In this document: in pieces, positions 49,378 to 58,088 of the stretch
Position numbering within the stretch: position 1 is the stretch's first letter
Layout: each line of letters begins with the position of its first letter
Assembly (NCBI GenBank): GCA_029882975.1
Contig: JAOUJW010000002.1
Span: forward strand, 124,001-188,000
Direction of reading: 5' to 3'
DNA length: 64,000 nt
From: Gammaproteobacteria bacterium
Lineage (GTDB): Bacteria > Pseudomonadota > Gammaproteobacteria > SZUA-152
The notes under the pieces: model-generated
What the model was told of the DNA's origin: nothing
Databases searched by the model: none
What the model saw: only the letters and a program-made list of their open reading frames with translations
Program-made: the position numbers and the translations under genes

Positions 49378-50261
49378 GGATTTTTACTCCGCTTACGCTC
49401 ATCTTTTCTGATAAACAAATCCGGAAAATGAAATTTATTATATTCACTAACCAGGGCAGCAATGGCAATATCCATCAACCTCTTGGAGTCTTGCGCGGAA
49501 TAACCCAATCGAGCGTAGGAAATAGCGGACTTCTTCTTTGAATGACAATCATCGCACTTAAACGGCTTCCTGGTCAGCCCTCTGTGCATGTGAGATAGTT
49601 GCGCCCTGAGTTCAACATCTCCCATTTCCTGGTAACTGTTCAAAAGCTTTTTCGCTTCTTCGATTTTAGAGTCATCGATAATAGACCCCCGATCTTGCTT
49701 GCGCTTTAACCACGGTATAATTTTTACACTTTGCAAGCGCCCCATTCCATTGTCGAACTCTATCTTGGGTTTTGACAAATCCAGTTTCACCGGTCTAATA
49801 GTCGCCTCCCGGGAGTACACGTCCATCCAACCGTGTTCCACATCCTCCGGTTTAAACTGGTTTATAAAATGACAAGTTTCACAGGCCACAAAGTAGCTGT
49901 GCATATTTCTAAAAGCCCTGACTTCCTCCCCTTTTTTGTGCGCCATATTTGTGTGGCAATAATCGCATCCATTCAATGCAGCCCCCTTCAACATACCGCC
50001 TACATGATGAAAATGCCCCGTTTCATAGTGCTCCTTAATCGAAATATCCCCCAAATGATATTCCTTCGTCGGCTCTGTGCTCAATCTACCTCGGAGCTTT
50101 TTCAACAACGCCATTTCCGACGGCACCCCTTTGAGCACTTCGGCAGTATTTGTTTGCTTTACTTCAAAGTCCCAATAAATCAAAGAATAGAACAATTGGC
50201 CGGCCCAGAACACAAGGCACAGCAACAACAGCACGTAAAACTTATAAGCCAGCTTTTTCAC
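49374..50261 (-). CDS. Membrane-anchored triheme cytochrome c
   Basis: 295 residues. One N-terminal membrane helix (about 8-28) without an obvious cleavage site is followed by a periplasmic domain with three CXXCH motifs: C99-H103, C127-H131 and C236-H240. It contains several additional His residues (G-H-F-H-H-V-G) that could serve as distal ligands. It lies 19 bases after the cytochrome b gene in the operon, so it probably takes electrons from that quinone-reactive subunit. I do not recognise a named family. Confidence 0.85.
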   Translation of the reverse strand: MKKLAYKFYVLLLLCLVFWAGQLFYSLIYWDFEVKQTNTAEVLKGVPSEMALLKKLRGRLSTEPTKEYHLGDISIKEHYETGHFHHVGGMLKGAALNGCDYCHTNMAHKKGEEVRAFRNMHSYFVACETCHFINQFKPEDVEHGWMDVYSREATIRPVKLDLSKPKIEFDNGMGRLQSVKIIPWLKRKQDRGSIIDDSKIEEAKKLLNSYQEMGDVELRAQLSHMHRGLTRKPFKCDDCHSKKKSAISYARLGYSAQDSKRLMDIAIAALVSEYNKFHFPDLFIRKDERKRSKNP

Positions 50262-50280
50262 ACCAGGATCCTTACACTAC

Positions 50281-51072
50281 TTAATGATGAGGCTTAATCT
50301 CATTTTCCAACCCCACAGACTTCATGAGCTGTACGTAGCGATCATAGTGCTCATGTATCATTTGTTTCTCGGACAGGTACCCGGAAAAAAAACCGGTGGG
50401 GTAAGGCAGCTTCTCCGGACAATAGTATTCGTGATACCAGTGAATAAACAACAAAAACAAAACCGCCATTAGTGCCTCGTAAGAGTGAAATATGTAAGCC
50501 ACATTCAACACTATCCCCGGCAGCAACAAACTCACTTCGTCCCGCCACCATAAAGCCAACCCTGCCAAACCAATGACCGTTATTCCCCAGTACTGTGCGT
50601 AGTATTCAAATTTTTCTTTCCACATTATGCGATCATACTTTGCCGGCTTTCTGGACAAATAAGTTATATATTTAAAGTGATCCAAAATATCCTTAAAATC
50701 TTTCTTGTTCATAATCATTGCTTGAGACAGAAATGCCGATAACACATTTTTTCCGCTGATGCTGTTGTACATTGCCAATCGACACAAGTGATGGCGGTAA
50801 AACAAGTTTAGCCAGTACAACGTGTGATATATAAAAACAGACAACAATACCACACCCGCAGCTCGATGAATGTTGGGAGCAATATCCGGCCCTCCAAAAA
50901 GAATGTATAAGGGCTTGGCCCAGGCCTGATCAGCATAGCGAAGGGGCAGGCCGGTCATAGCCAAAACCACAACCGAACTCAATTGAATGATGGATTGGAC
51001 TCTTTGTGTCGTAGTATATTTTTGAAAATACAACACCCTATTTATTCGCATTACGCTTGGTCGCCGATACAT
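50281..51072 (-). CDS. Integral membrane b-type cytochrome
   Basis: 263 residues with about four membrane spans. Candidate heme b ligands are H69, H83, H196, H211 and H214, placed in or at the ends of spans, as in cytochrome b561/formate dehydrogenase gamma-like proteins. It would exchange electrons between quinol and the periplasmic cytochromes. ATG 51072 is chosen because an AGGAGGG lies 3-9 bases upstream; this makes a genuine 35-base overlap with the preceding octaheme gene. The family assignment is by general pattern and is not secure at subfamily level. Confidence 0.8.
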   Translation of the reverse strand: MYRRPSVMRINRVLYFQKYTTTQRVQSIIQLSSVVVLAMTGLPLRYADQAWAKPLYILFGGPDIAPNIHRAAGVVLLSVFIYHTLYWLNLFYRHHLCRLAMYNSISGKNVLSAFLSQAMIMNKKDFKDILDHFKYITYLSRKPAKYDRIMWKEKFEYYAQYWGITVIGLAGLALWWRDEVSLLLPGIVLNVAYIFHSYEALMAVLFLLFIHWYHEYYCPEKLPYPTGFFSGYLSEKQMIHEHYDRYVQLMKSVGLENEIKPHH

Positions 51073-52156
51073 ACACCCTCCTTATTGCGTCATTTACCAT
51101 CTCGATAACCGAATCAGGCAATTGGTACAGGGGAAACAGCCGCCTGAAAAGCTCTAACGCCACAACAATGAGAAATCCGTACAGCACCACTGTCATGACT
51201 ATTCTGAAAAATATCAACAATATAAACTGCAATGGATATTTGTCCGCCTCATACGTCACGTGGGTTTTAAATCCCGCCAAACGTACCGACGCTTTCTCGT
51301 GGCAACCTGCCTGCTTACAGGTGTCACCAACTCGTGCGGGATGAGTTGAAGATTCCTGGTCTTTTTGCGACTTAACCAAGTGACCATTAGCACCGCTGAC
51401 CACATGGCAACCAATGCAATCGGGAGTTTTCTCCGACCCCAATCGCAGCATTTTGTAATGAAATGTTTCCTTAAACGAAGCAACCACATTATCCAACTTA
51501 TGGCGTTCCATTATCCCTACGTCGGAATGACACTGGGAACACATGTCAATCCTACCCATCGGCCCGGTTTGGCGCTGCATTCTTGATGCAACATGGCGAA
51601 AATATTTTTCTACAAACTCTATTTTCTCATGACAATTTTTGCACCGTGATAAACTTTTTTCTGCAAAGGCTTCGGGATCCTTAGTCACACCCAGCAATGA
51701 GCGATACAGTGGCTGCTCATGACACTGGCGACATCCGGGATAATCCTCTTTATACTTTTTTTCTTTACCGGTTTCATCCACACTGGAATGCGCACTGGCG
51801 CGCAAGAGTTTTTGTACTCCCTTGTGAGAAAACCGCCGCTTTGCCGCCGGTTCTTCAATATGGCACTCCACAGTGCAATCCACTTGTTTTACATCCTTAT
51901 GTGGAACTTCATCTATGCCTTCATGACAATCAGTACACTCCACGCTTGCGTGGGGACTGCGACTAATTAAGTCTTCATTAATGTAATAAACATGAATACT
52001 GCCATTTTTTTCTACTGCGCTTAGACCAAAGTATTTGTGACACAGCATACAATTAAGATCTTCGGCCACCACGACATCGGCAAAAAAAGCACAGATCAAG
52101 ACCAAACCGCCAAGCGGAATGCAGCAGAGCCTCGTTATAGTGTCTTTAATATTCAT
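51038..52156 (-). CDS. Membrane-anchored octaheme cytochrome c with two unusual heme motifs
   Basis: 372 residues. Signal sequence at the N-terminus (about 12-31), eight heme motifs, and one C-terminal membrane helix (about 309-336) with a short cytoplasmic tail. Six motifs are CXXCH (first cysteines at 36, 74, 142, 172, 206 and 247). One is CX3CH (C94-H99) and one CX4CH (C280-H286). The unusual motifs sit in regular positions relative to neighbours, so heme attachment is likely. The C-terminal anchor, rather than the N-terminal one of NapC/NrfH, is notable. It lies directly before the cytochrome b gene and may form a complex with it. No homologue is recognised. Confidence 0.85.
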   Translation of the reverse strand: MNIKDTITRLCCIPLGGLVLICAFFADVVVAEDLNCMLCHKYFGLSAVEKNGSIHVYYINEDLISRSPHASVECTDCHEGIDEVPHKDVKQVDCTVECHIEEPAAKRRFSHKGVQKLLRASAHSSVDETGKEKKYKEDYPGCRQCHEQPLYRSLLGVTKDPEAFAEKSLSRCKNCHEKIEFVEKYFRHVASRMQRQTGPMGRIDMCSQCHSDVGIMERHKLDNVVASFKETFHYKMLRLGSEKTPDCIGCHVVSGANGHLVKSQKDQESSTHPARVGDTCKQAGCHEKASVRLAGFKTHVTYEADKYPLQFILLIFFRIVMTVVLYGFLIVVALELFRRLFPLYQLPDSVIEMVNDAIRRVYVSATKRNANK

Positions 52157-53129
52157 GACAAAAATTACAGGTTTTCTTCATCCGTAACCGATGTTTTATA
52201 TCTGCACCCGTATCGGCTGCCTTGTAGGCAACAACGCCTTTTTCGTGAGGATTGTGACAAGTAGCGCAATGCATTTTGCCGGTTCCCGGCGTTACCGGAA
52301 ACTCCACATCGATTGTTGTGCGCATTTGGTCCATAAACCTGCGGGTCTCCGCCTTGGGCACTACCAGATGGTCCGCCTCCTTCTTTTTGGTTATACCCGT
52401 TTCACCTCCCGGATGAGGTTTGTAGGGATGGCAATTCACACACAATTGGGACAAATCTCTTTTGGCCGCCAATTTCACATCAGCAAACTTAGTCTCCGGC
52501 GTTAAGTTTTCTACATCGAGGTGGCAAGACTTACAACTGGCTTTAATGATTTTTCCGTTGCTGATTTGTTTGTGCGGGTTAAAACGTTGAAACATACTGC
52601 TTTCGTGACAAAAAAAGCATTGTTCGACACGGCTATTGTAAGGACCACCCCGGAGAAACAGAGGATTGGACATTCGTACCGTAGAACCTCTGTTCAGACA
52701 TTGAAGCTTCAAATCATGACAAGAAAGGCAGTTCATCAATCGACTGGCCCTCCCGCCTAAGGAAGCCAGTGACTGACGAAACCCCGATGGTATATTGTTC
52801 CACATATTGTCATTCAGGCTTACGCCCGTGGGGTGCATAAATATTTCTTTAGAAAATTCATTGTGGCAATAGCCACACATGATTTCGATGTTCGTGGTTC
52901 GCAGGTTGGTTCGCCCCATCTGCCCTCCTGCCTCATGGCACGACAAACACATATCTTGCTTCCAATGGGGATTGGGCACATCCACCGCATACAGTTTGCC
53001 TTGTTTTAACAGAGGCCTTATTAACGCTGGATTAGTTACAATTTCATTGCGTAAGTCTGCCGCATTCACCGCCGACACCAAAATCGACATCACAGAAATC
53101 AAAATCCAATATTTGCTATTGACTGTCAT
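52146..53129 (-). CDS. Periplasmic octaheme cytochrome c
   Basis: 327 residues with a cleavable signal (V-N-A/A-D, about residue 23) and eight CXXCH motifs, ending with C-N-F-C-H-E-Y at the very C-terminus. There is no anchor, so the protein is soluble in the periplasm. The heme count recalls the eight-heme periplasmic member (OmaB-type) of Geobacter porin-cytochrome conduits; sequence homology is not claimed. It overlaps the next gene by 11 bases and follows the 12-heme gene by 6. Confidence 0.86.
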   Translation of the reverse strand: MTVNSKYWILISVMSILVSAVNAADLRNEIVTNPALIRPLLKQGKLYAVDVPNPHWKQDMCLSCHEAGGQMGRTNLRTTNIEIMCGYCHNEFSKEIFMHPTGVSLNDNMWNNIPSGFRQSLASLGGRASRLMNCLSCHDLKLQCLNRGSTVRMSNPLFLRGGPYNSRVEQCFFCHESSMFQRFNPHKQISNGKIIKASCKSCHLDVENLTPETKFADVKLAAKRDLSQLCVNCHPYKPHPGGETGITKKKEADHLVVPKAETRRFMDQMRTTIDVEFPVTPGTGKMHCATCHNPHEKGVVAYKAADTGADIKHRLRMKKTCNFCHEY

Positions 53130-53135
53130 AGTGAT

Positions 53136-54812
53136 TCAATAGATCTCCGGCGGGTGATCCGTTCCATGACAAACCAGCTGACAGCTACCACTAAAAACCC
53201 CGGTGGAGGTAAAGTTAATCACACCACCGCTGGGCGACACTACATTAGTGTCAAAGTTAATCAAAGCTATACTTCCCACCCCGCCCGCCGCCGCGCTGAC
53301 GCCGTGAGCATCATGGCACACGCTGCACGGTGCATTTTCACCCACAATGTGCATTTGATGCTCCGGAAAACTGGTATTACCCAAAATGGCAGTCCGGTCG
53401 TGACACTTGTAACACAAGGCATAGGCAGCAGCGCTTTCGGCAGCATTACCAGTCGCGGTATACTGTAGTTTCAGGATGGGGGAATACACCGAGCCGTGGG
53501 GCGCGTTTGTTAAACCGGAATCACTACCATGACAGTCTATACAAGTGATGGTGCTGTTTACTGTGAGCGGCGGAATTAAACTGGGAACATTAAGATTTTT
53601 CCCGGTTCCGGCGACGGGATGATAGGTACTGTTAGTGGTGTCAAACAGACTTTTAATGTTGTTTTGCGGGAATTGTCGTACGGTACGCGGTGCCGGGAGG
53701 TTGGGACTGTCGCCATGGCAACGAAAACACAATTGATAAACATTAGTGATGGGACTGACCACTGTGTTTTGAAACGTGACTCCACTCAAACCTGCCACGC
53801 CTACTGTGACTCCGGAAGCATGAGGATTGTGGCAATCCACACACTCCACATGCCTACCCCCCGTAATCACCACCGGCTCATTGGGATCATGCACGCCGTT
53901 GCTGGACATCACCGGATGGACTGAGAGTTTGGAGAAGTCTGTCAGAACATCCGGGGACACGGAACCGTTATGACAAATAGTACAAGCGTCTTCTTCATTG
54001 CTATAGGTCAGCAATCTTTGCGAGTGCAGGGCAGAGTGAGTGTCATGGCAATTTCTACAGCCGTTATCCGCCACAGTCGTAAACGTACTGTTTGGCCACG
54101 GATTCACCCCTACGCCATTCCATCCCGCCGTTGAATTGCGATGGGGCGACAAATTCCAATCCGGCTTTTTATGGCAGGTTTCACACAGCATGGAACCTCG
54201 ATCATCCATTACCAGAAATTTCCCAAACGTATTGTCATGAGGATTATGGCAGGAAGTACATTGCAACATGCCCGCCGCATCCAGCTTCACAGGACCGGTC
54301 AACGTCGCCGGATCCACCAACTCATTGCGTAAAGATGACACAGAAGAACTGTACAAAAACGAGACCGGATGATCGTCAGACAAATCGGTTCCTAACAAGC
54401 CTCCGGTTACCGGCATCACAGTCGTACCCCCTGCCATTTGGATATTACCGGACGTGGTACTGCCTAACGCAACCGTTCCATCGTGACAACTCAGACACAA
54501 AAGACTGGCCCCGGTGGGCTGTCCGGGGTTACTGACAATGGTGCTGCTGCTGTAAGGAGTATAAATCGCACCGGAACTGGCTCTATTCCACAAGGGGGCA
54601 ATAGGTGAAGCATGGTGTGCCGTGTGGCAAAACACGCATATTCTGTCTTCGCTGGCCGCTTTCAGAGTTCCAGGCCCGGAAATAGACAAGTTGTGCTTGG
54701 TATTGGCAACACCCGCTTGAACCTCAATCCCACTACAAATCAGTAAGACGAATACAATTACCTTTGAGTATTGCCCCAAACCTCCACTCCGCTTACTCTG
54801 GACTGACATCAT
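53136..54812 (-). CDS. 12-heme c-type cytochrome
   Basis: 558 residues with a signal peptide (cleavage near V-Q-A/G-V, residue 33). Eleven CXXCH motifs start at C59, C106, C185, C210, C252, C277, C324, C362, C424, C467 and C496, and a twelfth is CX3CH (C544-H549). Long Gly/Ser/Thr-rich stretches separate the hemes, as in outer-surface cytochromes. The first 215 residues match the whole tetraheme protein encoded at 59265-59927 (same order of C-H-T-x-H, L-W-N, L-C-L-S-C-H-D-G-T-V, L-S-D-D-H-P). No lipobox is present, so surface attachment would need another partner. It overlaps the NHL lipoprotein gene by 4 bases. Confidence 0.87.
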   Translation of the reverse strand: MMSVQSKRSGGLGQYSKVIVFVLLICSGIEVQAGVANTKHNLSISGPGTLKAASEDRICVFCHTAHHASPIAPLWNRASSGAIYTPYSSSTIVSNPGQPTGASLLCLSCHDGTVALGSTTSGNIQMAGGTTVMPVTGGLLGTDLSDDHPVSFLYSSSVSSLRNELVDPATLTGPVKLDAAGMLQCTSCHNPHDNTFGKFLVMDDRGSMLCETCHKKPDWNLSPHRNSTAGWNGVGVNPWPNSTFTTVADNGCRNCHDTHSALHSQRLLTYSNEEDACTICHNGSVSPDVLTDFSKLSVHPVMSSNGVHDPNEPVVITGGRHVECVDCHNPHASGVTVGVAGLSGVTFQNTVVSPITNVYQLCFRCHGDSPNLPAPRTVRQFPQNNIKSLFDTTNSTYHPVAGTGKNLNVPSLIPPLTVNSTITCIDCHGSDSGLTNAPHGSVYSPILKLQYTATGNAAESAAAYALCYKCHDRTAILGNTSFPEHQMHIVGENAPCSVCHDAHGVSAAAGGVGSIALINFDTNVVSPSGGVINFTSTGVFSGSCQLVCHGTDHPPEIY

Positions 54813-55837
54813 GACTCACCACCAACATAACGAAAAACCTGCACACGCTTGTTATAGGAGTCTGCTATGTAAATTGCATTACTTATGGTGTCTATGAAGA
54901 TCCCCGTCGGCAACCAAAACTCACCAAAATCCGAACCTTGAGTGCCAAAATTGAGTAAAAACCGCCCCCCCGCATCAAACACCTGAACCACATGGAACAA
55001 CGAGTCAACGACATAAATATGCCCCAGGCGATCCACCGCTATGCCCTTTGGACGTGCCTGATAACCAGTGGCATTGCCTGCTTGACCGAATTTGTACTTA
55101 AACTCCCCGTTACTGGAAAATACTTGCACTCTAAAATTAAGGGAATCGCTGACATAAAGATTTTCCTGCTGATCCAACCATAAATAAGTAGGAAAATTAA
55201 ATTGGCCATCGGCGTCTCCTCGCCGCCCCAAGACGCGCATCAGTTTGCCTGATTCATCATAAACTTTTATGTGATGCTCAGCGGTATCAGACACAAACAA
55301 AACTTTAGTCCTCCGGTTGTACGCCAAACCGGTGGCTTGTTTGGGTTTCTCACTCAATGGGTACAGACGTGCAACCTGCGACTTTTCGGAAAAGTGGAGT
55401 ACGCCTAATGTAGGGTCTGACACATAGATACGATCATCTCCCAACGCTAAAGCCACCGGACTGGGGAGTGCTTGATCATTTTCCATGCGAACCACCTCAT
55501 GACCGGCACCCGCTTCATCAAAATGATGAACCCCACCCACGCCCGGATCCGCCACATACACCGACTGCCCTGTCACCAGCACATCCATGGGCTTCACTAC
55601 AGTTAAGGTAGACTCACCAAACAACAAACCTTTTACGCGTTCCAACAGGGAACGTGTAATACCCAAGTCCTCTTTGCGGTGTATGTACCCGCGATAAACG
55701 ATACGCGCCGGGGAAGGCGATTCAGGCCATACCAGGTTCACGGTTCCAAAGTTGGTAGCACCACCGGCACTGGCACAGGACACCAGAATGGATACTAAAC
55801 TAACTACGCCAGTTACTCGAAGTGCTATGATCGCCAT
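54809..55837 (-). CDS. NHL-repeat beta-propeller lipoprotein
   Basis: 342 residues. A lipoprotein signal ends at C21 (I-L-V-S-C). About six NHL repeats follow, such as R-P-K-G-I-A-V-D-R-L-G-H-I-Y-V-V-D-S. I start at ATG 55837 because it lies one base after the beta-barrel stop and has a GAAGG upstream; the longer frame from 55894 would run inside the barrel gene. It is expected to be anchored at the outer membrane, probably next to the barrel encoded directly upstream. Role unknown. Confidence 0.85.
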   Translation of the reverse strand: MAIIALRVTGVVSLVSILVSCASAGGATNFGTVNLVWPESPSPARIVYRGYIHRKEDLGITRSLLERVKGLLFGESTLTVVKPMDVLVTGQSVYVADPGVGGVHHFDEAGAGHEVVRMENDQALPSPVALALGDDRIYVSDPTLGVLHFSEKSQVARLYPLSEKPKQATGLAYNRRTKVLFVSDTAEHHIKVYDESGKLMRVLGRRGDADGQFNFPTYLWLDQQENLYVSDSLNFRVQVFSSNGEFKYKFGQAGNATGYQARPKGIAVDRLGHIYVVDSLFHVVQVFDAGGRFLLNFGTQGSDFGEFWLPTGIFIDTISNAIYIADSYNKRVQVFRYVGGES

Positions 55838-55838
55838 G

Positions 55839-57950
55839 TTAAAACCTTCTTTCCAGTGTAGCCCGCAACAAATTTCTATCCTTTTGCACATCACCGAGAG
55901 CGTTAACCTGGGCCTCGCTACTGCGACGGCCGTTTAAGGAGAAATAAAGACTGCGGAAACGCCACTGCCATTTCACAACAAAATCTGACAAATCTCTGGG
56001 AAACTCACCTCCGTTGTCCGTTTCGCGCACGTAGGACAAGTAAATACTCGACTGTAGGAAAGCTCGGGTGTTTACGGCAAAGTTTTGACGAACCAAATTG
56101 ACATCCGCTCCGGCGGTGTCGTAGTCTACTTTGACAAAGTTATGGGAATAGCGGAAAAAAGTTGTGTCATAAAGCTTATACTGCGCGAACCCTCCCCAAG
56201 CGACACGCTCATGGGGTGCTATACCTTTTCTTTGCAAATCAAACCGGAAGTCACCACCAACCCCAAATTCATTGGATACGGGATAATTGATATTAAACCC
56301 CAGGTTCCTGAGATCGGAAGATCGAATATCGATACCTGGCGTTCCCTCGGTGACATCCACTCGGGTCGCCGACAAACCGGCATACACACTTAACCAGTTT
56401 TGCCAGTCCATACTGGCCTGGATTTGTTGATCCATACTGCTATGGGAAAAAGTCCCACCGGTTTTGTAGGCGTAGTCTACAAGCACGTTTTCCCCATCAG
56501 CAATATTCCCACCCACAATGCGAACCAGGTAGGTTTCGTTGCCTCGCCGTATAGTGGAAAAGTCACTACCCAGGATATATTCTGCCGTACGAGTGATGTT
56601 CCACACATGTACGGTATTCGCATCCACGTTGATGCGGGACAGTCGGGACTCATTTGCGCCCACCAAAGTGTGCTGTTCATTTTGTACGGGAATCAATTGA
56701 CTGGATCCTTGCGCAGCCCGCTCCTCTACCTGATAGCCCCAGGAAGCTTTGAATATAGCCACTCCGTCGTGTTTGGATTTTTTCTTACGATTATTTTGCT
56801 TTTCGTTTATGCCGGGAACAGTATTGGAAAGGCCTAATTTTCTACTAGTATGAGAAGAAGCGGTAATTCCGTAAGAATCCATGGTGTGGCCGCTGGTAAA
56901 GTTGTCATAGATTTGAAATTCTGCTGACTTTCCGCCGTCGTTCTCATCAACTTGTTTATATCCGACACGGAAATTCTTATTATCCGTATCCGTAGATCCT
57001 TGGCTGCTTTTGAACAAATCCAATTGATAGAACATTCGTGCCACGTCGGATTTCGCCCAATGTAACACCGGTGAAAAATGAAACTGCTTTAGCGTTACAT
57101 CAGATATTCCACGTTTATACCGACGTCCCATATAGTTAAACATGTTTTTCAGAGAATACTCCCCTTTCGCCCCATACGTAGAGTACTCATCATAGCTGAT
57201 TGTTTGTGCGTCAATAGCGGTTCCAACAATGGTGTTGGCACCGGGGGCCACGCTGCCGCTATGAGAATTTTGCTGACTCAATTGTACAAACACCTGCCTG
57301 CTTCCATTACGCTTGTTGGTTTGATATACACGTAAGTTCATATTGCTGATATCATCATCCACCAACAATCGTTGTCCTGAAGCTTTTGAAGTTAAATTGT
57401 AGGCTTCAAAGTTAACGAATAACGGATACTTCCATTCTTTCACAACCGCATTAACACCAAATTTGGTATTTCTTTGCAAAAAGTGTTCGTCCACGCCAGA
57501 TACAATCAGAGGATTGCGGCGCTCGAAGAAAACAGAAAAGGGGTAGGGTTTTTTCTCAAGAAAATGAAATCGGGTTGTTAGATTGTACGTTAACTCATCA
57601 ACATCTTGACCGGAAGACTGCGAATCCAAACTACTAACATACGATGAGCCTTGTTTATTGGTAATGAATACCGGCCCACCACTAACATCCAATTTGAGAA
57701 AGTTTGGATGATAGACGTAAGCCTTCGCATCCACTTCTATTTCGATTTCTCGAATATCACTACTCAAATTTCGTTTGGAATTGGCGTCGGAGTAATGCTG
57801 TTCGTCGCTAAAATCGCGCACAGCCACAACTCCAGCCAGGTCGGTAAGCTGGAATTGCCTAATATCCTCCGCCGAGGTGACTGTCGGAATTGTACTTACC
57901 CCCACCATCACATACCTCAACCACTTAACGCTTGCGCGTAAATACTGCAT
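55839..57950 (-). CDS. Outer-membrane beta-barrel protein of the cytochrome cluster
   Basis: 703 residues. Signal peptide with cleavage near T-S-A/E-D (about residue 26), no heme motif, alternating polar and hydrophobic strands throughout with aromatic girdle residues, and a C-terminal Phe (L-E-R-R-F), the outer-membrane insertion signal. Size suits a barrel of 20 or more strands, as in the MtrB or OmbB porins that sheath cytochromes. No N-terminal CXXC pair of MtrB is evident. The gene is followed after one base by an NHL lipoprotein gene and then by 12- and 8-heme genes. The barrel call is sound by pattern; the conduit role is inference. Confidence 0.8.
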   Translation of the reverse strand: MQYLRASVKWLRYVMVGVSTIPTVTSAEDIRQFQLTDLAGVVAVRDFSDEQHYSDANSKRNLSSDIREIEIEVDAKAYVYHPNFLKLDVSGGPVFITNKQGSSYVSSLDSQSSGQDVDELTYNLTTRFHFLEKKPYPFSVFFERRNPLIVSGVDEHFLQRNTKFGVNAVVKEWKYPLFVNFEAYNLTSKASGQRLLVDDDISNMNLRVYQTNKRNGSRQVFVQLSQQNSHSGSVAPGANTIVGTAIDAQTISYDEYSTYGAKGEYSLKNMFNYMGRRYKRGISDVTLKQFHFSPVLHWAKSDVARMFYQLDLFKSSQGSTDTDNKNFRVGYKQVDENDGGKSAEFQIYDNFTSGHTMDSYGITASSHTSRKLGLSNTVPGINEKQNNRKKKSKHDGVAIFKASWGYQVEERAAQGSSQLIPVQNEQHTLVGANESRLSRINVDANTVHVWNITRTAEYILGSDFSTIRRGNETYLVRIVGGNIADGENVLVDYAYKTGGTFSHSSMDQQIQASMDWQNWLSVYAGLSATRVDVTEGTPGIDIRSSDLRNLGFNINYPVSNEFGVGGDFRFDLQRKGIAPHERVAWGGFAQYKLYDTTFFRYSHNFVKVDYDTAGADVNLVRQNFAVNTRAFLQSSIYLSYVRETDNGGEFPRDLSDFVVKWQWRFRSLYFSLNGRRSSEAQVNALGDVQKDRNLLRATLERRF

Positions 57951-58088
57951 TTTTTTCTCTTTATTTATAATCGATACAACTTTTGGAAAGGTGGATAAAC
58001 CCCCTTTGCCTACGCCCTAAATCATTCCTTTAACCGATACCTCCATCATCTTTTAACACGACCCCTAGCGGTAAGATTCCCGCCATCC

